The position numbers were made by a program, and so were the translations under genes. The notes under the pieces were generated by a model. It was given only the letters and a program-made list of their open reading frames with translations, made no database searches and had not been told where the DNA came from. This document shows positions 18,234 to 25,652 of a stretch of 64,000 bases of DNA, piece after piece; positions within the stretch are counted from its first letter, which is position 1, and each line of letters starts with the position of its first letter. The stretch comes from Bryobacterales bacterium. Its GTDB lineage: Bacteria; Acidobacteriota; Terriglobia; Bryobacterales; Bryobacteraceae. The stretch is taken from contig PNAJ01000133.1 in assembly GCA_003170295.1 (NCBI GenBank), forward strand, positions 154,660 through 218,659. Reading direction: 5' to 3'.

Positions 18234-18518
18234 GCCCCATTATAAACCGAATCCGGCCAGGACTTTGATGTGACTTTGCGTAACCCGACCACCTGCCGCC
18301 AATGCAACTAGTAACTCTGCCATCCGGGAGAGACAACTCACTTAAAATCAGAGGAATGGCGGACCGCAGCGAAGTAGATTTTGCCGAATGTAGTCGAAAT
18401 TGAGGATGAGAATCCACAAGAGAATCTCTGCATACGGCCCTGGTGTGGATTTTCTGAAGTGACCACATGTTGTTTGGACAGGTGGTCTATTTGTGACGCC
18501 TTACATCTCATTGATTCA
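18234..18518. other. Left flank of attachment copy 2, no gene seen
   Basis: About 285 bases upstream of the antitoxin gene contain no supported gene. Two fragments match the island end sequences in inverted orientation: AACTCACTTAAA at 18335-18346 and a GTAGTCGAAATTGAGGATG string near 18381-18399. The antitoxin promoter must lie here, but no clear hexamers are visible. Confidence 0.4.
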
Positions 18519-18569
18519 ATTGGTCGGGGCGGGGCGATTTGAACGCCCGACCCCCTGCGCCCAAGGCAG
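18519..18569 (-). repeat. Internal tRNA-Pro attachment repeat (copy 2)
   Basis: The 51 bases are identical to copy 1 (14861-14911) and to the tRNA-Pro 3' end (63931-63981). The tRNA similarity stops in the anticodon stem, so this is not a working tRNA. Its position splits the island into a 3.7-kb left cassette and a 45-kb right composite. Confidence 0.85.
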
Positions 18570-18998
18570 ATTTCGGCCTTAGCGCAAAAACGTCTGTCTT
18601 CAATCACTTTCATTTCAATGGTTTAAGCGGACCGTGTTGAACGGCATGGATTTGGATGGAACCTGAGGGCTTCGGCATCCTCAATTTCATCTACACGACG
18701 AGAAAACTTTGCTCCGGCTCCGAGCTGTTTCACACAGCAACGCTCTCTGCGAAACGCGTCATGGGAACCATCCGGCCGCGGTACTTGGATTTCATTATTC
18801 CCACCAACGAGCGTTCGAGGAAGGCAACAATTATGAAAAATGTACCGAGTATGTTTTACGGACTAGATAAATAAGTCTTGTATTATCCACAGCTTGAAAT
18901 CAGGACGAATCGTCCATGTCACTGAGGTCTATGGGTTATGGTACTTCCGTAACTTTGGTATCGAAGATGCTCCTGGCGACGCTTACCTTTTATGCAAG
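18570..18998. other. Arm region right of attachment copy 2, no supported gene
   Basis: The first ~130 bases are the arm sequence shared with 14912-15040. A 72-codon open frame at 18656-18874 runs through the arm and has no motif, so I do not call it. The rest shows nothing recognisable. Confidence 0.4.
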
Positions 18999-19049
18999 AA
19001 ACCCCCGAGCAGCTTCGCTGCGGAAGCGAGGACAAAACTAGGGTTTTTT
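18999..19049 (+). terminator. Terminator-like imperfect inverted repeat
   Basis: AAACCC at 18999 pairs with GGGTTTTTT at 19041-19049, with an inner hairpin GCAGC-TTC-GCTGC at 19009-19021. The T-run follows on the plus strand. No clear plus-strand gene ends just upstream, so it may be a relic or may insulate the metal-related genes from the att region. Confidence 0.4.
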
Positions 19050-19214
19050 ATTGGTGCGTCCTAGGTGCAGACAGAGCGGTGCGGAGACCAAATCTCGGCG
19101 GTTATCTCTATCGCGCTATCGTCCCTTGCCGATAGATGACCAATGCGCCGCTCTCAAATCGAACGACGAACGGCTTTGTTATTGTTGACGAAATAATTCG
19201 CCTAAAGGAGACCT

Positions 19215-19673
19215 ATGAAGAACACTGCGCTTTTTCTTGCCCTCATGATATCTAGCGGCGCGACCGCGTCGGCCGAGGTCACGAAGGTCTATCTTCAGCT
19301 GGAAGGATGCCTTCGAGCGACCTGCAGCAGGAAGGTTTGGCAGGCGTTGGGGCGTACCGTTCAGTCGTCCAGCTTTAAAGTCGACGATGCCGCGGAGGGC
19401 ACCGCTGAATTCATTCCCGCAAAAAATGCGCCTCTAAACCTTCGAGCCCTGAATAAGAGCATTCACGACGCCGGATACCGGGTGAAGCGCGTCGCGATTG
19501 AGGTGGACGGGAACAGTACCCTTGCAGTTGCCAATCAGAAGTGCTCGCAGGAAGCGATTCCTCAGCTATGGCTCAAGGAAGCACAGACACAGAAACTCTA
19601 CGAGTGGACCCCGAGCGTTGAAGACCTGAAAAGGAAGACAAGTGAAGATGTTCAGGTCTGCGTTGTTCATTAG
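19215..19673 (+). CDS. Periplasmic HMA-like (heavy-metal-associated fold) protein
   Basis: The 152-residue product starts with a signal peptide (MKNTALFLALMISSGATASA). The mature part reads like a ferredoxin-fold metal-binding domain, with a strand VTKVYLQLEGC, a helix ending in RTV, and AGYRVKRVAIEV. In place of the usual CxxC it has GCLRATC (C-x4-C), and two further Cys lie near the end (NQKCSQE, VQVCVVH). AAAGGAG sits before the ATG. It overlaps the next gene by 32 bases. Metal binding is inferred; copper is plausible from the neighbouring Cys/His-rich proteins. Confidence 0.6.
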   Translation: MKNTALFLALMISSGATASAEVTKVYLQLEGCLRATCSRKVWQALGRTVQSSSFKVDDAAEGTAEFIPAKNAPLNLRALNKSIHDAGYRVKRVAIEVDGNSTLAVANQKCSQEAIPQLWLKEAQTQKLYEWTPSVEDLKRKTSEDVQVCVVH

Positions 19674-20514
19674 GATCGCTGGATTCTTGCTCGTGGCAGG
19701 TCTCTGCCAATCGGCTCACGCCGGATCGATTCTCACATCGAACGCAGGCGTGGAAGTCTATAAAAGTTGGGTAGTGCTGACGCAAGGCTACTCTTCGGGC
19801 GAACAAGTGGGAGGGGCCCATATCACGCGCGAAGGCGAGACCGCAAGCATTGCTTACGGACTCACAGGAAATCTGTTGATCGGCATGGATGCGGTCGTGA
19901 CCCGGATGGTGGGAGCATCGAAAAGTCCGTCGGTTGAGCCTGACCTTCGCGTGAAGTGGAATTTCTGGTCGAAGCTCTCCCCCGCCCATTACCATCGCCT
20001 AGCGCTGCAAGCGCGACTGGGTGTGCCGCTCGGCGGACCTACCAACTACTTTCTAGATCAGGGCTACGTGGGTCCCGGCGGGTCTCATCTGAGATTCGTG
20101 AAGCCAACGGTTGTGCCGACGGTCGATTTGATTTACTCGCGAGCGACCTATCGCTGGGTCTACGGCGCGGCCGCCGGATATTCGGCTCCGACCGCGGATC
20201 GCAACGGGCTTCGACTCGGCGATGTGAAAAAAGCGAGTGTCGATGCTGAATATGCGTTCTGGCGCGGAGAGCGATCCGAGGTGTCATTCGTCGTTGGAGG
20301 CATGGTGCGCCAGTTCGGGCGCGCGCAGCTGGGCGGAGCAAGTTTCAGCAACACCGGCGGCAGTGACGCGGTTGTTTCCGGCGGCATTCAGTACGCGCCG
20401 GTGCCGACCCTCACCTTTGAGGCTTCCTACTCCACAGACGTTTGGAGCGTGATGCGGCCGGGCCAGCCCCGGATGGGTAACGAAATCCTTTTCGGTATGC
20501 GCATCCTGCGGTGA
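19642..20514 (+). CDS. Outer-membrane beta-barrel protein
   Basis: The product is 290 residues from a GTG at 19642 (an ATG two codons later is also possible), preceded by AAAAGGAAG. A signal peptide ends near AHAGS. The rest alternates polar and aromatic/hydrophobic residues in short strands separated by Gly/Asp turns and ends with LFGMRILR. It resembles the transporter-like or MetA-pathway barrel proteins found beside metal-efflux genes, but no family motif settles it. It overlaps the HMA-like gene, so the two are probably translated together. Confidence 0.6.
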   Translation: MKMFRSALFIRIAGFLLVAGLCQSAHAGSILTSNAGVEVYKSWVVLTQGYSSGEQVGGAHITREGETASIAYGLTGNLLIGMDAVVTRMVGASKSPSVEPDLRVKWNFWSKLSPAHYHRLALQARLGVPLGGPTNYFLDQGYVGPGGSHLRFVKPTVVPTVDLIYSRATYRWVYGAAAGYSAPTADRNGLRLGDVKKASVDAEYAFWRGERSEVSFVVGGMVRQFGRAQLGGASFSNTGGSDAVVSGGIQYAPVPTLTFEASYSTDVWSVMRPGQPRMGNEILFGMRILR

Positions 20515-20570
20515 TGTTCGGGATAAAGTTTCGCGCGGTGTCGCCCGATGATTCATACGAACTAAGAAAA

Positions 20571-21008
20571 ATGGTCAATCTACAGCACATGCGGACTGAA
20601 CCGATCCCGAGACGCGGGATTTGGAACCCGCGTCGGCTGTATCTCACTTCCGTAGCCAATTTGCTACTGGCGGTCTTCGGCTTCGGATTGATTGCTCCTG
20701 CGCTCGACAGTGAGCCTGCTTCGAAACTACCAGCATGTTGCCGCCGCGAAGGGAAGCATCATTGCGCAGTGGCGAGCCCTGCACCTTCGACAGAGGTTGC
20801 GCTTCGGGACGCCTCTCACAAGTGTCCTCGCTTTCCCGGCACAAAGTCCGTAGCCCGTCAGGACAATGCTTACGCGCCCACGTCCTCTTCTTTCCACGCG
20901 GCAATCGTTTCACATCCGGCACTGTTCACCCACTTGGATGCCAGGTATCGGATCTCAAGCAACCGCAGCCATCAAAAACGCGGCCCTCCTTCTTTACTCT
21001 CCTGCTAA
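20571..21008 (+). CDS. Small CC/HHC-motif protein, copy A (unknown function)
   Basis: This 145-residue protein has one hydrophobic segment (SVANLLLAVFGFGLIAPAL), then the motif LPACCRREGKHHCA, a Cys/Pro stretch (HKCPRFP), and the ending KRGPPSLLSC. I choose the ATG at 20571 because the related gene at 25072 starts at the equivalent position. It lies just before a TonB-dependent receptor, as do its two paralogues in this window. The CC/HHC cluster, held just outside the inner membrane, could bind a soft metal. DUF2946 proteins beside copper receptors in Proteobacteria are analogous in position, but the motif here is different. Confidence 0.7.
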   Translation: MVNLQHMRTEPIPRRGIWNPRRLYLTSVANLLLAVFGFGLIAPALDSEPASKLPACCRREGKHHCAVASPAPSTEVALRDASHKCPRFPGTKSVARQDNAYAPTSSSFHAAIVSHPALFTHLDARYRISSNRSHQKRGPPSLLSC

Positions 21009-21110
21009 CCAATGTTTTCCGTTGCCGGTAGCACCTAAGGCAATGGTTTTCGTAAGGCACAGTAGAGCCCGTCTTTGTTCATTCGGGACGGTATGAAATG
21101 GAGAGTTTGT

Positions 21111-23939
21111 ATGTCCCGTTCGTTCACCATGAAATTGGCTTTTTATTTCTTGCTTTCACTTTCTGTGGAAAGTGCGTTCTCGCAGGAAACGATCAACTAT
21201 GCGAGCGTGAGTGGGCGCGTGATCGACCCATCCGGCGCTGCCGTAGAAGCAGCCTCGGTCACTGCTCTTCAGATCGACACGAATACCACGACCACAGTCA
21301 AAACCGACCATGAAGGTCGATTTCGATTCTCCTATTGCAAACTCGGCAAATATGAAGTTATGGTGCATCAGCCGGGCTTCACGGTTTGCAAATGCCCAGT
21401 GACATTAACGGTGGGCGCAGCGTTCGAACTTACCGTCGCCTTGTCCGTCGGATCGCAGGAAACGAATATTAACGTCACAGGCGAGGCAGCGATGCTGGAG
21501 ACCGCGCGCACGCAAATCGCGGGAACGGTATCGCAGACAGAAGTCAGAAGCATGCCCCTCAACGGTCGCAACTTTTTGGATCTGGCACTCCTGGTTCCCG
21601 GCGTCTCTCCGACGAATACGGCGAGCACCCAGCTCTTTGCCGAGACCTCGGCGACCCCTGGCCAGGGCATTTCCGTGGGCGGCCAGCGAAATTTCTCGAA
21701 CAGCTTTATCGTGGACGGACTCTCTGCGAACGACGACGCCGCCGGTCTTTCTGGAACATTCTATGGGCTGGATGTCGTGAATGAGTTCCAAGTGGTCACT
21801 TCCGGTGGCCAGGCCGAGTTCGGCCGCGCGCTCGGCGGGTACATCAATATGGTCACCAAGAGCGGCACGAATACCATTCACGGCGATCTCTACAGCTACT
21901 TGCGCAATCAGCGCTTCAACGCAGCCAACGCGCTTACGAATTCGACTCTTCCGTTGACCCAAACACAGTATGGGGCCACTCTAGGCGGCCCGATTGTTCA
22001 TGATCGAACCTTCTATTTCGCGAACTTCGAGCAGCGGTTATTGAATCAGGACGGCGTGATTACGATCGCTCCGGCAAACGCCGGCCTGATCAACACCCAG
22101 CTTGCCGCAGTGGGTTATCTGGGATCGCCGGTCACCACAGGTCTTTATTCGAATCCCGTGCACAATACCAACTTCTTGGGAAAGATCGATCACGAGTTCA
22201 GCGAGAAGGATCAGTTCAGTGCCCGCTACAGCGTGTACGACGTGAACAGCAACAACTCGCGCGGGGTTGGCGCGCTCAGCACAGTGAGCGCTGCGGCCGG
22301 GATACACGATGTCGACCAGACTGTCGCGCTGAGCAATATAGCGACGATCTCGTCTCACACGGTGAATGAGACTCGCGGGCAGTATACGCACAGCAACCTG
22401 GCGGCGCCGCCGAACGATCCTTTCGGTCCGGCCGTCAGCATTTCCGGAGTGGCTTCCTTCGGGACGCTCTCCGGGTCCCCCGTCGGACGCGTGGACAACT
22501 TATATGAGGTCGTTGACAACTTTTCGCACCAGCAGGGCTCGCACGCATTTAGAGCGGGTGTGGATTTTCTCTACAACGATCTGACGATCACGTTTCCGCA
22601 GTCGATTCGCGGCAGCTACTCGTTCTCATCCCTTGCGAACTTCCAGAAAGGGCTGTATAACAGCTCCGGATTCACACAGTCTTTCGGCAATCCAGTGATT
22701 CCGCAAACGAATCCGAATGTCGGATTCTACGGGCAGGACGAGTGGAAAGTGAACTCGCACCTGACGTTGAACATCGGAGTACGCTACGATCTCCAGTTTC
22801 TAAAATCGATCGCCACCGATACGAACAACATCTCTCCGCGTGCGGGCTTCGCTTGGTCTCCGCTTGAGTCGAAGAAAACGGTTGTTCGTGGCAGCTTCGG
22901 AATTTTCTACGATCGTATTCCTCTGCGAGCGCTGGCAAATGCGCTGTTATCAAGTGGCAACACAACAAACTTTACCGACTCGACTTTTGTGACGGTCAGC
23001 CTCTCGCCCACGCAGGTCGGCGCGCCGGTCTTTCCGAACATCCTCACCGGGCTTCCCTCCGGCGTGCTGGTGAATTACTCCACGATGAACCCCAGGATGC
23101 AAAACGCCTATTCCGAACAGGGCAGCCTGGAGATCGAGCATCAGTTGGGGAAACGCAGCACGTTGAGCGTGAGCTACCAGCATCTGCGCGGGCTGCATTT
23201 GATCGCATCCGTGAATGAGAATGTGCCGACGTGCGCCGCCTCTGGCAGCAACAATGGATGCCGCCCCAATCCGGCGTTCGGCAACAACAAACAGTACACA
23301 TCGCTTGCCGACTCCCATTACGACGGCCTCCAGGTTTCCTTTGTTCAGAAGCCAGTCACCTGGGGGAGCTTCCGCATCTCCTATACCTACTCGAAGGCTC
23401 TCGATAATGTGGGCGAGTTCTTCTTCAGCTCGCCGATCAACAATTTCAACATTTGGCAGGATTATGGTCGCTCTGACGACGACCAGCGGCATCGCGTGGT
23501 CTTCGACTCGTCGATTCACACCTCGCTGGCGGCTTCGCACAATGCCTGGGAAAAACTCACGCACGGTTTTCAGCTGAGTGGAATCCTGCAATACTACTCG
23601 CCTCTGCCGTTCAATATCACTACCGGGTCTAATACCATCCAGGGAACCGCCGCGCGCCCGACGCTGCCGGACGGGTCGTTCATCAGCCGCAATGCCGGCA
23701 TTGGTTTCGATTCGTTTAGTGTGAACACGCGCCTCAGCCGGACCTTCCAACTGGGAGAGCGGTTGCGGCTGCAAGGAATCGCCGAGTCGTTTAACACGCT
23801 CAACCACCGCAACGACATGATCCCGAATGCCACATTTGGCGCGGGAGCGTACCCGATCGCTCCGTCAGCCACGTTTGGCAGGCCAACGGCCGTGGGCGAT
23901 CCGCGAACGGCGCAACTGGCGCTGCGCCTGACGTTTTAA
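21111..23939 (+). CDS. Oar-like TonB-dependent receptor with carboxypeptidase-regulatory domain (1)
   Basis: From the ATG at 21111 (GGAGAG upstream) the product is 942 residues. It has a signal peptide ending near ESAFSQ, a CarboxypepD_reg-like Ig domain (SVSGRVIDPSGAAVEAASV), a plug with MPLNGRNFLDLALLVPG and FIVDGLSANDD, then a long barrel ending QLALRLTF. The Ig domain has three unusual Cys (YCKLG, VCKCP), which could bind metal. Such receptors take up large or chelated substrates across the outer membrane in Acidobacteriota. The CxCC propeller gene follows with a 16-base gap, and a CC/HHC protein precedes it. Confidence 0.9.
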   Translation: MSRSFTMKLAFYFLLSLSVESAFSQETINYASVSGRVIDPSGAAVEAASVTALQIDTNTTTTVKTDHEGRFRFSYCKLGKYEVMVHQPGFTVCKCPVTLTVGAAFELTVALSVGSQETNINVTGEAAMLETARTQIAGTVSQTEVRSMPLNGRNFLDLALLVPGVSPTNTASTQLFAETSATPGQGISVGGQRNFSNSFIVDGLSANDDAAGLSGTFYGLDVVNEFQVVTSGGQAEFGRALGGYINMVTKSGTNTIHGDLYSYLRNQRFNAANALTNSTLPLTQTQYGATLGGPIVHDRTFYFANFEQRLLNQDGVITIAPANAGLINTQLAAVGYLGSPVTTGLYSNPVHNTNFLGKIDHEFSEKDQFSARYSVYDVNSNNSRGVGALSTVSAAAGIHDVDQTVALSNIATISSHTVNETRGQYTHSNLAAPPNDPFGPAVSISGVASFGTLSGSPVGRVDNLYEVVDNFSHQQGSHAFRAGVDFLYNDLTITFPQSIRGSYSFSSLANFQKGLYNSSGFTQSFGNPVIPQTNPNVGFYGQDEWKVNSHLTLNIGVRYDLQFLKSIATDTNNISPRAGFAWSPLESKKTVVRGSFGIFYDRIPLRALANALLSSGNTTNFTDSTFVTVSLSPTQVGAPVFPNILTGLPSGVLVNYSTMNPRMQNAYSEQGSLEIEHQLGKRSTLSVSYQHLRGLHLIASVNENVPTCAASGSNNGCRPNPAFGNNKQYTSLADSHYDGLQVSFVQKPVTWGSFRISYTYSKALDNVGEFFFSSPINNFNIWQDYGRSDDDQRHRVVFDSSIHTSLAASHNAWEKLTHGFQLSGILQYYSPLPFNITTGSNTIQGTAARPTLPDGSFISRNAGIGFDSFSVNTRLSRTFQLGERLRLQGIAESFNTLNHRNDMIPNATFGAGAYPIAPSATFGRPTAVGDPRTAQLALRLTF

Positions 23940-23955
23940 CTTAAGGGAGGTCGTC

Positions 23956-25017
23956 ATGCTGTTGTGCTATTTAATACTCGCATCCGTCATTCAGCCGGGC
24001 GCTGATTTGCTCCCGAACAAGCAGCCGCAGCTTGCTGCCCGTCAAGGCTTGGTCGTCTTGACATACTCATCCGGCCATGCGATTTATTTCGCTTCCTCGC
24101 GCGATTTTGGCAAAACGTTCTCCGCGCCGAGTAAAGTTGCCGAGGTTTCAGTGCTCGCGGCCGGAAGGCATCGCGGACCGCGAGCCGTAATCCTGAAAGG
24201 CGCGATTCTGATTTCCGCGGTCGCCGGTGAGACAGTCAAAACCGGTCCGCATGCCCATGGCTTACCTTCCGATGGGAACTTGAAGGTCTGGAGATCTGTT
24301 GATCAGGGCAAGACTTGGTCTCAGCCTGTTACCGTCAACGATGAGGCAGGTGCGGCCCGCGAGGGCTTGCACGCAATTGCCTCCGATCGCAATGGCAATC
24401 TTCTCGCCGCATGGCTCGATCTTCGGGCGAGTGGCACGCAAATCTACAGCTCTCGGTCGACCGACAGCGGCCGCACATGGGCGAAAAACGCGCGAGTCTA
24501 CGCGTCTCCGGGCGGAACTGTATGCCAGTGTTGCGGCCCCTCAATCGTAGCCGACGAGTCGGGTCGCATGTGGGTAATGTGGCGCAACGCCCTCGATGGA
24601 AAACGCGATCTGTATATCAGCAGTTCGCGCGACGGAATAGAGTTCGCGGCCGCGAGTAAAGTCGGTACCGGGACATGGCAGTTGGAAGCATGTCCGATGG
24701 ATGGAGGCGGTATCGCAGCAGACGGCGATCACGTCATGACCGCTTGGAGACGCGATAAGAATATTTTTCTAGCGCAACCGGGCAAGCCGGAGTCGAATGT
24801 TGGCGTCGGTAAAGACGTCGCAATCGCCCACGGCACGAAAGGTATTTATACCGCCTGGTCGAGTGGCAAAGGACTCGAAATTCTGGTGCCCGGCGCAAGC
24901 GCATCCGTTCCTCTCGCCTCGGAAGGAGCATACGTAAGTCTCGTGGGTCTTCCGGATGGATCTGTACTCGCGGCATGGGAGTCAGGGGATGCGATCGAAA
25001 CCAAGCGCTTGCAATAG
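23956..25017 (+). CDS. Secreted Asp-box beta-propeller (sialidase-like fold) with CQCC motif (1)
   Basis: The 353-residue product has an N-terminal hydrophobic leader and at least four Asp-box turns: SSRDFGKTFSAP, SVDQGKTWSQP, STDSGRTWAKN and SSRDGIEF. These mark a BNR six-bladed propeller. The FRIP motif and catalytic residues of true sialidases are not evident, so glycosidase activity is doubtful. A CQCC motif lies in GGTVCQCCGPSIV. A second propeller 7 kb away has CPCC at the equivalent place, pointing to metal binding. The gene begins 16 bases after the receptor and has its own AGGGAGG site. Confidence 0.75.
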   Translation: MLLCYLILASVIQPGADLLPNKQPQLAARQGLVVLTYSSGHAIYFASSRDFGKTFSAPSKVAEVSVLAAGRHRGPRAVILKGAILISAVAGETVKTGPHAHGLPSDGNLKVWRSVDQGKTWSQPVTVNDEAGAAREGLHAIASDRNGNLLAAWLDLRASGTQIYSSRSTDSGRTWAKNARVYASPGGTVCQCCGPSIVADESGRMWVMWRNALDGKRDLYISSSRDGIEFAAASKVGTGTWQLEACPMDGGGIAADGDHVMTAWRRDKNIFLAQPGKPESNVGVGKDVAIAHGTKGIYTAWSSGKGLEILVPGASASVPLASEGAYVSLVGLPDGSVLAAWESGDAIETKRLQ

Positions 25018-25071
25018 GGCGCAACAAGGCGTTTGTAACGGCTCGATTATTGGTAAATTAGACCTAAGAAA

Positions 25072-25527
25072 ATGGGCAATCTAAACCACACTCGGACTGA
25101 ACCGGTGAGGGACCCCGAATGGCGCGCCCCAAGGACCGTATCGAATCCGCGTCGGTTGTATCTGACCGCCGTAGCAAATTTGCTACTGGCGGTCTTTGGG
25201 TTCGGATTGATTGCTCCTGTGCTCGAAAGCGAGCCTGCGTCGAAGCTACCAGCATGTTGCCGGCGCGAAGGGAAGCACCATTGCGCATCGGCGAGCCCTG
25301 CACCTTCGAGAGAGGTTGCGCTTCAGGACGCCTCTCAAAAGTGTCCTCGCTTTCCGTGCTTCAAGTCCGTAGGCCGTCAGGACAACTGTTACACGCCCAC
25401 GTCCGCTTCCTTCAACGCGGCAATTCCCTCTCATCCGACACTGTTCACCTACTTGGATGTCCAGTATCGGATGTCAAGCAACCGCAGCCATCAAGAACGC
25501 GGCCCTCCTTCTTTACTCTCCTGCTAA
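25072..25527 (+). CDS. Small CC/HHC-motif protein, copy B (unknown function)
   Basis: This 151-residue protein is a close paralogue of copy A. The shared parts are NPRRLYLT, VANLLLAVFGFGLIAP, LPACCRREGKHHCA, a Cys/Pro stretch (QKCPRFPCF) and ERGPPSLLSC. The DNA of the two copies is clearly alignable along the whole gene, so the duplication is recent. It precedes the second TonB-dependent receptor. An extra Cys appears in copy B (FPCFKS, DNCYTP). Confidence 0.7.
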   Translation: MGNLNHTRTEPVRDPEWRAPRTVSNPRRLYLTAVANLLLAVFGFGLIAPVLESEPASKLPACCRREGKHHCASASPAPSREVALQDASQKCPRFPCFKSVGRQDNCYTPTSASFNAAIPSHPTLFTYLDVQYRMSSNRSHQERGPPSLLSC

Positions 25528-25652
25528 CCGATTTAAAGCGTCGCTCCTCCGGGAGCTTCGCACGATATTGACCTCAACCCGTCGACCGAGGGGCAGCCTC
25601 ACATACTTGCACCCTGCGATCGTATACGGCTTGTTTGCAAGAGAGGAAAACC

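Noticed and set aside
18656..18874. 72-codon plus-strand open frame next to attachment copy 2
   Set aside because: It runs through the repeated arm sequence and has no ribosome site or motif.
23956..25017. Calling the propellers true sialidases
   Set aside because: Asp-boxes are present, but no FRIP motif or arginine triad is evident; a binding role fits the CxCC motif and context better.
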